Source of the DNA: Cyanobacteriota bacterium erpe_2018_sw_21hr_WHONDRS-SW48-000092_B_bin.40
Lineage (GTDB): Bacteria > Cyanobacteriota > Vampirovibrionia > Obscuribacterales > Obscuribacteraceae
Direction of reading: 5' to 3'
DNA length: 64,000 nucleotides
NCBI GenBank assembly: GCA_030917395.1
Contig: JAUPUU010000297.1
Coordinates: forward strand, 52,767-116,766
Position numbers and translations under genes: made by a program. Shown piece by piece: positions 9,333-18,332 of this stretch; within the stretch, counting starts at the first letter, position 1; each line of letters begins with the position of its first letter. The notes below the pieces were generated by a model that saw only the letters and a program-made list of their open reading frames with translations, was not told where the DNA came from and did not search any database.

Positions 9333-9734
9333 ATGGCTGAATCAGTTAGACAATTGAATTTACTTGGGGATCCGCTCGACCTAGAAGGCCTAGAGCCTCT
9401 TCTTGAGCGTGCTCATGTTGAAGTAGTGGCCGTTGGCACTACCAGCGATAATGTCACTGCTCCAGTCTCGGAAACAAGACTGATACTTGATCTGATGACT
9501 CAAGTTGAATTAGTCAATGACTTAATTATGGAAACTAGCTTTAAGCTGCAACGGGCTCATGAAGCCTTGATCGTCATGGAAAAAAACTCAATTGAACAAG
9601 AGTTGCGCCTTGAGCGCATGAAAGACCTCGAAGGCAAAATTATCGAGCTTGAGACCTGGCTTGAGGCTGTTCAAATGGAGAACACTCTACTGAAGCGGCC
9701 CTGGTACAAGAAATTGTTTAACTGGAGATACTAG
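9333..9734 (+). CDS. Hypothetical coiled-coil protein
   Basis: 133-aa ORF, heptad-like C-terminal half. Confidence 0.6.
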   Translation: MAESVRQLNLLGDPLDLEGLEPLLERAHVEVVAVGTTSDNVTAPVSETRLILDLMTQVELVNDLIMETSFKLQRAHEALIVMEKNSIEQELRLERMKDLEGKIIELETWLEAVQMENTLLKRPWYKKLFNWRY

Positions 9735-9778
9735 CTTCTAACTCGTGCTTAATTTCGCCAAGTTGTGTTAATTTCAAG

Positions 9779-9808
9779 AGAGGATGCCAGCGAAAGTCGG
9801 CATCCTCT
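9779..9808. terminator. Stem-loop, possible terminator
   Basis: AGAGGATGCC-AGCGAAAGTC-GGCATCCTCT perfect 10-bp stem, downstream of 9333-9734. Confidence 0.45.
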
Positions 9809-9869
9809 TCTGTTAGGTGATTCTGATGTGTCATAGGGCGAAAGTACTCATGCTGCTTCCGTTGCGAAA

Positions 9870-10199
9870 TTGAAGAAAAAGGGCTGGAGTCAGGCGAAGA
9901 TTGATCGCTGGCTAGGCGAGAAAGAAATAGCATCTGAGCGTACTAGTTTGCAGAGAGCAAATTCTAGCGGTGCCGATCTCAACAGCTGGTGCCAATTTAT
10001 ATTGGCCTATCTAACAGCAAGTGAAGGTGGAGCTTTAGGCATTCTTCTTCATTGGTACCACGGCAGCCTGGATGACGAAAAAATATCGATTCAGAGTATC
10101 GAGCGCATACCTTTGACAGAAGAGCTCGAAAAGAACCTACTCTCAATGAGGGAGGATGTTCTCTATTTGTTTTCTATCGCACCGCCGAAAAGCAATTAA
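9870..10199 (+). CDS. Hypothetical protein
   Basis: 109-aa ORF filling the gap before a convergent gene. Confidence 0.45.
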   Translation: MKKKGWSQAKIDRWLGEKEIASERTSLQRANSSGADLNSWCQFILAYLTASEGGALGILLHWYHGSLDDEKISIQSIERIPLTEELEKNLLSMREDVLYLFSIAPPKSN

Positions 10200-10206
10200 G
10201 AAGGAC

Positions 10207-11634
10207 TCAGCTCGCTGAGCATGCGGTAGCTTCAGTCTGCACTGGTAGTTGAGCTTTTTGCCAGGCGGCAGTGCCACCAATAACATTGATTAGCTCACCG
10301 ATGCCGTGTCTTTTAAGCAAGCTAACAGCCATGCTAGAGCGGTAACCACCGGCACAAATTACAGCAGTCTTTACGCCTCTCTCAACCGCCTCTAATTGCT
10401 GCTCTAATTCTGACAAAGAAATATTCTTAGCTTGCGGTACATGACCGGAGGCATACTCTCCTGGTCTGCGCACATCAAGGACACGCAACTCTGGATCTGC
10501 TTGAAGCTGTTTGGCTAATTCTTCTACCGTAATTTGATCAACAGTTTCAACTTTCAGTCCGGCTTTTTGCCAGGCCTCCATGCCACCAGCCAAATAGGCG
10601 ATGACATTCTCTAGGCCCGCTCTGGCCAAGCGCAGAACGGCTTCATCAACCTGGGCATCTTCGCTAAGCACCAAAATAATGTTGCTTTGGGCATCAATGA
10701 CGGTGCCGCACCAAGAAGCAAACTGTCCACCCAGACCAACGCTATATGCTCCAGGAATATGACCATGGCCAAATTCTGCTGGTGAGCGAGTATCTAATAT
10801 TATTGTGTTGGGTGTGCTGTTTGCGGCAACGGCAGCTTCAACATCTTTAGGCTGCATCGCTACAGCTTTTTTGAGATCGTTCAATGAAGCCGCACCGCTG
10901 CGGTTGGCTTCAACGGCAAGAGGAAAGTAAGCTGGTACTTCGGGTAGCTGAGCCGTCAGCATGGTCACGAATTGCTCTTTGGTCATAGGCTGCAAGGCAT
11001 AGTTGAACTTGCGCTGATTGCCAATGGTTGACGAGCTTTCTTTTGAAATATTCTTACCACAAAGCGAGCCAGCTCCGTGGGCGGGGTAGACCTCTGTTTC
11101 ATCAGGCAAAGTCAAAAGCTTGTTGTGCAAACTGTCATAGAGCATACCGGCCATTTGCTCTGAACTGAAGCCATATTTGCCCACAAGATCTGGGCGGCCG
11201 ACATCGCCAATAAAGAGTGTGTCGCCAGTGAGCAGCTTAGAGGGCTCTTTGCTGTTCTTCTCACTCACCAGTAGGCAGATGCTCTCCGGTGTGTGCCCTG
11301 GCGTGGCCAGAGTCGTGATTGTTAGGTCGCCTAACTCAAACTCGGTACCATCGGCCACAGCTTCGTGCTCAAAGCGGGCCTTTGCTTGATCACTAAAGAC
11401 AATCTTGGCACCAGTAGCCTCTGCTAGTTCCTTGTGGCCACTAACGAAATCGGCATGCAAATGGGTCTCAAAGATGTACTTAATGGTCAGTCCGTTGCTT
11501 TTCGCTTCTTTCAAATATTCATCAATATCGCGTTGTGGGTCAACCACACAAGCTTCGCCATTAGAGCCAATCAGGTACGAGGCGTGGGCTAGACAGGCAA
11601 GATAGAACTGTTTGAAAAACACGATTATCTCCAT
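10207..11634 (-). CDS. MBL-fold hydrolase (ETHE1/persulfide-dioxygenase-like) fused to two rhodanese-like domains
   Basis: THLHADFVSGH metal motif; two rhodanese-like segments (ILDTRSPAEFGHGHIPGA and VLDVRRPGEYASGHVPQA), the second with CAGGYRS. Confidence 0.9.
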   Translation of the reverse strand: MEIIVFFKQFYLACLAHASYLIGSNGEACVVDPQRDIDEYLKEAKSNGLTIKYIFETHLHADFVSGHKELAEATGAKIVFSDQAKARFEHEAVADGTEFELGDLTITTLATPGHTPESICLLVSEKNSKEPSKLLTGDTLFIGDVGRPDLVGKYGFSSEQMAGMLYDSLHNKLLTLPDETEVYPAHGAGSLCGKNISKESSSTIGNQRKFNYALQPMTKEQFVTMLTAQLPEVPAYFPLAVEANRSGAASLNDLKKAVAMQPKDVEAAVAANSTPNTIILDTRSPAEFGHGHIPGAYSVGLGGQFASWCGTVIDAQSNIILVLSEDAQVDEAVLRLARAGLENVIAYLAGGMEAWQKAGLKVETVDQITVEELAKQLQADPELRVLDVRRPGEYASGHVPQAKNISLSELEQQLEAVERGVKTAVICAGGYRSSMAVSLLKRHGIGELINVIGGTAAWQKAQLPVQTEATACSAS

Positions 11635-11708
11635 TATTTATCAGTGATCGGATCTTACCGCTTTTCAAGAAAGTAAAATAGAGCCTTACTTTCTCTGGGG
11701 AGCCACAA

Positions 11709-14522
11709 ATGGCTTGGAATTTCCGCTTGAAAAAACTGCTTGCTGCTTCGCTCACTTTGAATCTAGCTGTGCTCTCCGGGGTTGCCACGGCTGATACTGC
11801 TTGGGCCGACGAAGCCGGGCAAAATAATGATAAAAAAGCGAAAACTCTTGAATACAAGAGGCTGCCAGGTAATTGTCAACCAGAGCGCTATGACCTCTAT
11901 TTTGAGCCCGACCTCGAAAATGGCGAATTTGAAGGTACTGAAACCCTATTTTTTAGTGTCAGCCAGAGCACTGCCGAAATTGTCTTGAATGCCGTAGATC
12001 TCAGTGTATTTGAGGCCACAGTGGCTCAGACCAAGCCCACCCATGGCGACTGGATAAAAGCTGAGATTGTGCGCGACAAAGAGGGTGAGAAGCTCACTCT
12101 AAAGCTGCCTAAGGCTCTAAAACCGGGGCAGTACGAACTCGCCCTCAAGTTTAATGGCAAACTCTCAACCAAAATGGAAGGGTTCTATCTTTCTACTTTC
12201 AAAGGCAAAGACGGCAAAGAGCATAAAATTGCTACCACTCAGATGGAGCCAACGGACGCTCGGCGCATGTTCCCTTGCTTCGACGAGCCAGCCTCTAAGG
12301 CTGTTTTTAAAGTTACTGTAGCTATCGACCCAGCTCTGGTTGCCATATCTAATGCTGGCATCGAGTTCGAGAAACTAGACCAGCGTAAGAACAAGAAGAT
12401 AGTGACGTTTAAGGCCAGTCCGAAAATGTCGACTTACTTATTTGCATTGATTGTCGGCCCATTCCAGAGTACCGAGCCTGTGGTGGTGAATGGTAAGAAA
12501 ATCAGAGTCTGGTTTACTGAGGGCAAAGGACAGCTTGCTACTTATGCACTCGATGCTGCAGCCAAGCTTCTCCCCTACTACGAAAACTACTTTGGTCAGC
12601 CCTACCCTCTAGATAAGCTAGATTTGATCGGCATTCCCGATTTCTCAGCTGGTGCTATGGAAAACCTCGGGGCCATAACGTTTCGTGAGAATGCTCTGCT
12701 TGTAGACGAAAAAAATTCAGCCCTTAGTTCGCGCACCAGGGTCGTAAATATCGTTGCTCACGAAATGGCACACCTCTGGTTTGGCGACCTAGTCACAATG
12801 AAATGGTGGGATGACCTCTGGTTGAACGAAGCCTTTGCTACCTGGATGGCCGACAAAGCTGAAGACGTATTGAAGCCTGAATGGCGCATTTGGGATGACT
12901 TTGCTGTGGAGCGGGCTGGCACCCTTGACGCGGATGCCATTGTCGCCACCAGATCGGTGCAATCGCCTGTCAATTCGCCTAACGATGCTTTAGAGATGTT
13001 TGACGAGATCACCTATAGCAAAGGTGCAGCACTCTTGCGCATGCTTGAGACTTACTTGGGCGAAGACAAATTCCAGAAAGGCATTCAGGCTTATATGAAA
13101 GCCCACGCCTTCGCTAATGCCTCAACTACGGATCTCTGGGACGCTCTATCTAGTGCAAGTGGCAGCAGTGCTGACAGCGCTTCAACTAAGAAGAAGTCTA
13201 GAGACAGCAAGAAGGGTCAAGTTGATGTGGCTAAGCTGATGGACGCCTGGGTGCATCAACCCGGTTGCCCCATTGTTTCTTATGGCTTAGAGACGAAGGC
13301 TACAGCAAAGAAGAACACAGCGCTCAAGCTCGACTTGAGTCAAAAGCGTTTCTTCCTCGATAGTGCTCAAGATCTCGCTTCCGGCAAAGCAAAAACTGCT
13401 TTAATTCCGTGGCAGATTCCCCTGGCTCTCAAGGCGCTAGATGGCAGCCCTAAAACTTCTAGTAATCAAGCATTTCTTCTGACTTTAGCCAAAGAACAGG
13501 TTGCGCTCGAAGGTGCTAAAGAACCGCTCATGGTCAACGCCACCGGCAATGGTTATTTTCGAACAAACTACGATTTGAAACAATGGTCTGAATTGCAGAA
13601 ACAAGCCTCGCCTGCGCTGCTCACTGTTAGTGAGAGGGTATCAATTCTCAGTGATCTCTTTGCCACTTCAGTAGCTGGTTTGTTGCCAATTGATCATTTC
13701 TTGCAAAGCCTTGAGAAATTCGCAAGTGATCACGACCCATATGTGCTCGGTCTTGTTATCTCGCAAATTAGTGAACTGGAACAATTGCTTGAACCAGCTA
13801 GCAAAAGTGGTTACCAGGCCTTTGTCGTCAAATGTCTTAAGCCGCAGCTAGACCGTCTTGGTTACACTCGCAAAGCTGATGATGATGATCTTACAGCGGA
13901 GCTGAGAGCACGTTTAATCAAGACCCTCGGCACTAATGGCAATGACAAGCAAGTTATTGCTTTCTGTCGCGATAAGTTTGAAGCTTATCTAGCTGACGAC
14001 AAAACTTTGGACGGCGATTTGCTCTCTCCAATAGTTCAAGTAATGGCCTATAACGGCGACAGCGATGAGTTTGTCCGCATTGAGGAGGCCTGGAGAAATT
14101 CAACAACTCCTGAAGCTCGTAATCGCAATTTGTTTGCTTTGGCAGCTTTCAGAGACAAAGAATGTGTTGAGAAAGCTCTTAACCTGTGTTTCAACAAAGA
14201 GGTTAAGGCCCAAGATGTGCCGCATTTGTTGGCCCGCTTAATTGGCAGCAGCGACAGTCAAACTGCCGCTTTTAAGTTTCTTGGCGATCACTGGCAAGAA
14301 ATTTATGACAAAGTGGGCGAACGCAAGATGCCAGATATCGTTGAAGCCTGTCGCAATTTCAATAAGCCCGGTCAGCTTGAGACATTGAAGGCCTTCATTG
14401 CGGCGCATCCTATGCCCTCTGGCCGCCGAAGTGCAGCTAAGACAATAGAGTTTGCCACCATCGGCACCAATTTCAAAGCCAAGCAAAGTAGTAGTTTCGC
14501 TCAGTTTTTCGCTGGTAAATAG
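11709..14522 (+). CDS. M1-family zinc aminopeptidase, secreted
   Basis: GAMEN and HEMAHLWFGDLVTMKWWDDLWLNEAFA (HExxH-18-E); N-terminal signal-like segment. Confidence 0.95.
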   Translation: MAWNFRLKKLLAASLTLNLAVLSGVATADTAWADEAGQNNDKKAKTLEYKRLPGNCQPERYDLYFEPDLENGEFEGTETLFFSVSQSTAEIVLNAVDLSVFEATVAQTKPTHGDWIKAEIVRDKEGEKLTLKLPKALKPGQYELALKFNGKLSTKMEGFYLSTFKGKDGKEHKIATTQMEPTDARRMFPCFDEPASKAVFKVTVAIDPALVAISNAGIEFEKLDQRKNKKIVTFKASPKMSTYLFALIVGPFQSTEPVVVNGKKIRVWFTEGKGQLATYALDAAAKLLPYYENYFGQPYPLDKLDLIGIPDFSAGAMENLGAITFRENALLVDEKNSALSSRTRVVNIVAHEMAHLWFGDLVTMKWWDDLWLNEAFATWMADKAEDVLKPEWRIWDDFAVERAGTLDADAIVATRSVQSPVNSPNDALEMFDEITYSKGAALLRMLETYLGEDKFQKGIQAYMKAHAFANASTTDLWDALSSASGSSADSASTKKKSRDSKKGQVDVAKLMDAWVHQPGCPIVSYGLETKATAKKNTALKLDLSQKRFFLDSAQDLASGKAKTALIPWQIPLALKALDGSPKTSSNQAFLLTLAKEQVALEGAKEPLMVNATGNGYFRTNYDLKQWSELQKQASPALLTVSERVSILSDLFATSVAGLLPIDHFLQSLEKFASDHDPYVLGLVISQISELEQLLEPASKSGYQAFVVKCLKPQLDRLGYTRKADDDDLTAELRARLIKTLGTNGNDKQVIAFCRDKFEAYLADDKTLDGDLLSPIVQVMAYNGDSDEFVRIEEAWRNSTTPEARNRNLFALAAFRDKECVEKALNLCFNKEVKAQDVPHLLARLIGSSDSQTAAFKFLGDHWQEIYDKVGERKMPDIVEACRNFNKPGQLETLKAFIAAHPMPSGRRSAAKTIEFATIGTNFKAKQSSSFAQFFAGK

Positions 14523-15364
14523 TGTTCAGATTCTGTTCTATTTTTGCTTCGTTGCTAGTGCTTTTCCTCAGCACTTTGCGCGTTGATGCTGCCCAGTTGC
14601 CAGAGCAGGGGCAACCGGCTGCGGTAAATCCCCCGCGCCTAATGCTCTGGTCATGGCAAAAAATCGAAGACCTTAGTGCTATTGATACCAGTAAAGTTGG
14701 TGTGGCGCTCCTGGTTGGTCGCTTTACTGTAGATCAAAACAAAATTTCCCTTGAGCCCCGTCTCTCTCAATTGCGGCTGCCGCCTGGTTGCTACCGCGAA
14801 GCTGTGGCTCGGGTAGAAATGCAGCAAATGCCAGATCAGAGAAAAATGGAGGAGGTTAGTGCTAAGTTAGCCCACTCCATCGTTAATCTCGTTCTTGCTC
14901 ACAGTCACTATGATGGCTTGCAGATTGACTTTGATGCCAAACAGTTAGAGCGACCCTTCTATGTGCATCTACTTAAGCAGTTACGCGCTCAGTTGCCACC
15001 AGGTCTTACTCTATCGATGACGGCCTTAGCATCGTGGAGTCAAGGCGATCCGTGGCTCAGGCAAGCAATTGCCGATGACCACTTGCCCGTAGACTATGTC
15101 GTGCCCATGTTCTTTACTATGGGGGTGGGCAAAGAGCAAGCCTTGCGCCTATTGCAAGAAAATTTGCCCAAGCCTTTCAATGGGCATTCTTCCATAGGCT
15201 TTTCTATAGGAGAGGCCGCGGCGATTTCTCAGATATCTTCAAAGCTCAATAATCTTGATCGTATTTATTTATTCTGCTCGCCGGGCTGGCAGCACGACCG
15301 CATAAAATACGCCGGAAAACTAGTCGACCAAAATCTACTTAAGGAGAAAAACAATGGCATTTAA
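14522..15364 (+). CDS. Secreted DUF3142-like / TIM-barrel-like protein
   Basis: GTG start overlaps previous TAG by 1 nt; signal peptide; LMLWSWQKIEDL..., DGLQIDFDAKQLERPFYVHLL. Confidence 0.65.
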   Translation: MFRFCSIFASLLVLFLSTLRVDAAQLPEQGQPAAVNPPRLMLWSWQKIEDLSAIDTSKVGVALLVGRFTVDQNKISLEPRLSQLRLPPGCYREAVARVEMQQMPDQRKMEEVSAKLAHSIVNLVLAHSHYDGLQIDFDAKQLERPFYVHLLKQLRAQLPPGLTLSMTALASWSQGDPWLRQAIADDHLPVDYVVPMFFTMGVGKEQALRLLQENLPKPFNGHSSIGFSIGEAAAISQISSKLNNLDRIYLFCSPGWQHDRIKYAGKLVDQNLLKEKNNGI

Positions 15365-17660
15365 GGTGAAGCGCTCAGGCTTTCTTAAGAGTACCGTTTT
15401 GACATTACTTGCCTGCACATTGACTAGTGGTATTCAGCCAACGCTTGCCTGTGGGCCCTTCTATGATGAAGCCCTTTTCTCTGCCACACTTCACCCTGAC
15501 CTGCCATTTCGGCTCTACGCTGAGGGAAATCTCGCTCTGGTTGAGCCTACTTTTGCTCGCTCTTATCTAGTTGTGGCCTATCGCTATTTGAACGATAAGC
15601 CTCTCAGTGCCGCTGAGCGCGAGCAGATCTTGAATTTCTGGCGCTTTCGCCTTGGTGACGCTAGCAGCTCTGACAGCGACAGTGCCGTTGACCTATGGCT
15701 GAGCACGCGTAAAAAGACTCTTGGTCTTAAGGCCGATTCTTCTGAGAGCCTTTATCCCTATCGTTCAGCTGGCTCTAATGATGACTATAGTCCGTATTTA
15801 AATTGCAACGATGATGCCTTTAAGCAAGCAGTAAAAACGTTGCAAGAGAAAGTCGCTAAATATGGTGCTGGCAGCGCAGCCGTAAAAGAATGGCTCTCCG
15901 CCCAAGACAGTGTCTTTTGTCATTGTGGCGCACCACAATATGACTACAAGTTAAAAGCTCAAGGCAAAGAGCCACCACTGCCGTCTCCGGCTCCAGCCAA
16001 TGCCTCTGAAGAAGTTAAAAGAGACCGAGCCTATCAGATTGCTGCTGCCAATTTCTATGCTAAAAATTTCGATGAGGCAGCCAAGCAATTTGCTGCCATT
16101 GCCCTGGATGGTGACTCTCCCTATCAGAAAGTTTCAGCATATTTAGTGGCTCGTTGCTTGATTCGCAAAGCCACTGTCAGCACCAGCAAGGGTATTGACC
16201 AGGTGGCCTTACTGGCTGCCCACAGTAAGTTACTGGAATTGCAGGCCGACCCCACTATGGCTTCTATGAAAGAAGGCATAGAAGGTCTGCTCAACTTTGT
16301 TGGCTTAAGGCTAGACCCGGCTACTACCCTGGTGCAGCTAAGCAAGAAAATAGCCGCGGGTGATAGTAGCCTCTATCAAGATATGGACGGTTATATTTAC
16401 ATACTTGATAGTGCCTTCAAAGAAGATTCTGAAGAAGCAAGTGAGACCCACACTGTTGACGATGCCAAGCTTGCTGCGGCAATGCATGGCGATGATATGA
16501 CTGACTGGATTTGGACCTTTTCAAACAGTGACAAAGGCAGTATTGAACATGCTCACAGTCGCTATCAAGAGAAAAAGAATCTTGCCTGGCTACTTTGTGT
16601 AGGCTCTAAGCTCACAGGTAAAGAACCTTATGCCGGGGAGATTCTTGAAGCTTTAGCAAAGATCGAGAAAACAAGCCCTGCTTATGTTACAGCAAATTCG
16701 CAGAGGGCTCGTGTGCTTTCTACGCAAGGCCATAACGACCAGGCTGTGGCTGCTATTGATAGTGCTCTTGCTGCCACTAAGGCACCATCGGCGATGAATG
16801 CCTTGAATCTGCAAAAACTAATGTTAGCTAAATCTCTTGAACAGATGATTACTTTGTCTTATCGCTCGCCAGCGCTGATCGTTAGTGATGCAGAATCTCA
16901 TGATCTTTCTGAACAGTGGCAGAAAATCGACCAGAAGAAGAATGAGGCCCAGAGCTACCTCACCCTGCCGTCTATGTTGCGCCCTGAAGGTGCAGTTGCT
17001 ATTAATCAGAAGCTTCCTCTCAGCCTCTTCCTACAAGCGGCGCAGTCGCAACAGGTTCCTGCGGCACTGCGTAAAGACATCGCTCAGGCTGTATTCTGTC
17101 GTTCTATTCTGTTGCATGATCAGGCCAGCTCGGCCAAGGCTAGCACTCTGCTTAAGCAATATATGCCAGCCCTGGCGGGCTTGCTCGCTCGATTTGATAC
17201 GGCCGCAGCCGATAGCAAAGAATTTTCAGCAGCCTATTTATTTTTGAAGAACCCTGGCTCTAGGCCCTATGTAACTGGTGGAGTTGCGAGAATCACTGAG
17301 TTTGGCAAACTGGATGACTATCAAGACAATTGGTGGAGCCCGATTGAAGCAGATAAGGAAGCGAAGTTTGCTGGTCAGCAGTTTCTCAAGGCGGCAGATT
17401 TAACCAAGGCAAAGGCTGAAGTTGCAGCAATCAATTCATATGGCACTGGGCCTGACTATCTGGGTAAAGTCGTGATTGACTATGCTCGCAAGCACGTGAG
17501 CGACCCTAGAGTACCCGAGGCTTTGCACTTGATTGTCAGAGCCACCAAATTAGGTGCCACTGATGAGAAGACTAGCGCTATTTCCAAACAAGCATTTCAA
17601 ATTCTCCATCAGAACTATAAGGGCAACCCCTGGACTGTCAAAACACCATATTATTATTAG
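15354..17660 (+). CDS. Secreted hypothetical protein with N-terminal CGPF motif and TPR-like helices
   Basis: ATG overlaps upstream ORF by 11 nt; signal peptide ending before ACGPFYDE. Confidence 0.75.
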   Translation: MAFKVKRSGFLKSTVLTLLACTLTSGIQPTLACGPFYDEALFSATLHPDLPFRLYAEGNLALVEPTFARSYLVVAYRYLNDKPLSAAEREQILNFWRFRLGDASSSDSDSAVDLWLSTRKKTLGLKADSSESLYPYRSAGSNDDYSPYLNCNDDAFKQAVKTLQEKVAKYGAGSAAVKEWLSAQDSVFCHCGAPQYDYKLKAQGKEPPLPSPAPANASEEVKRDRAYQIAAANFYAKNFDEAAKQFAAIALDGDSPYQKVSAYLVARCLIRKATVSTSKGIDQVALLAAHSKLLELQADPTMASMKEGIEGLLNFVGLRLDPATTLVQLSKKIAAGDSSLYQDMDGYIYILDSAFKEDSEEASETHTVDDAKLAAAMHGDDMTDWIWTFSNSDKGSIEHAHSRYQEKKNLAWLLCVGSKLTGKEPYAGEILEALAKIEKTSPAYVTANSQRARVLSTQGHNDQAVAAIDSALAATKAPSAMNALNLQKLMLAKSLEQMITLSYRSPALIVSDAESHDLSEQWQKIDQKKNEAQSYLTLPSMLRPEGAVAINQKLPLSLFLQAAQSQQVPAALRKDIAQAVFCRSILLHDQASSAKASTLLKQYMPALAGLLARFDTAAADSKEFSAAYLFLKNPGSRPYVTGGVARITEFGKLDDYQDNWWSPIEADKEAKFAGQQFLKAADLTKAKAEVAAINSYGTGPDYLGKVVIDYARKHVSDPRVPEALHLIVRATKLGATDEKTSAISKQAFQILHQNYKGNPWTVKTPYYY

Positions 17661-17729
17661 CGCCAACGGGAATCGAACCCGTATCTCTGGTGTGAAAAAC
17701 CAGCTTCCTAACCATTAGAAGATGGCGCC
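17658..17729 (-). tRNA. tRNA-Glu(TTC)
   Basis: Anticodon arm CTGGT-TTTTCAC-ACCAG, GGTTCGATTCC T-loop, acceptor GGCGCCA/TGGCGCT (1-72 is G-U); CCA not encoded. Confidence 0.93.
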
Positions 17730-17732
17730 AAA

Positions 17733-17807
17733 TTCTCCCAGGCAGGAGTCGAACCTGCGACTAACCGGTTAAAAGCCGGCTACTCTGGCCTCTGAGTTAC
17801 TGAGAGA
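17733..17807 (-). tRNA. tRNA-Lys(TTT)
   Basis: Acceptor TCTCTCA/TGGGAGA, anticodon arm GCCGG-CTTTTAA-CCGGT, GGTTCGACTCC; CCA not encoded. Confidence 0.92.
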
Positions 17808-17809
17808 TA

Positions 17810-17883
17810 CACCCTGGGAGAGATTCGAACTCCCGACAACGCACATCCGTAGTGTGCTGCTCTGTCCGCTGAGCTACCAGGGC
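17810..17883 (-). tRNA. tRNA-Arg(ACG)
   Basis: Acceptor GCCCTGG/CCAGGGT, anticodon arm GCACA-CTACGGA-TGTGC, TTCGAAT T-loop; CCA not encoded. Confidence 0.93.
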
Positions 17884-17926
17884 TTGTTTTGGATGTAAAT
17901 ATGAGTGTATAGACACATCAAGTTAA

Positions 17927-17944
17927 GCCACCACAAACGGTGGC
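17927..17944. other. Hairpin near the 5' side of the tRNA cluster
   Basis: GCCACC-ACAAAC-GGTGGC, followed by AACAAAA-AGTGACG-TTTTGTT. Confidence 0.35.
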
Positions 17945-18332
17945 AACAAAAAGTGACGTTTTGTTCTTCACGCTCGATCTAAGTCAAGCGCCGTCGTTTT
18001 CGCAAGCTCTCTCGCTTGTGCTTTCGCTCTCGTTCGTGTCCTGGCTCGGCGCGATGAAACGCAGCCAGAGTAAGGCTTGGCGAAAATAAATAGAAGAAAC
18101 TACTGGATTGCAAATGATGCATTATCGAAAACCTCTAGTGGAAAAGCACACCAAACCGAACAGTCTTTATGACCGTTTCTCGCTTGTCTTTCGCTCTGTC
18201 CAGAAGTTCACGATTAAATACCCATTAAAAATGGCCCGCCGGGCTCATTGCTCTATGCCGATATAACAGTTGTATCACACAATCTGAATATTGCAAATGA
18301 GAGATTTGATCTTTAATTTGCGATCTTTTGAT

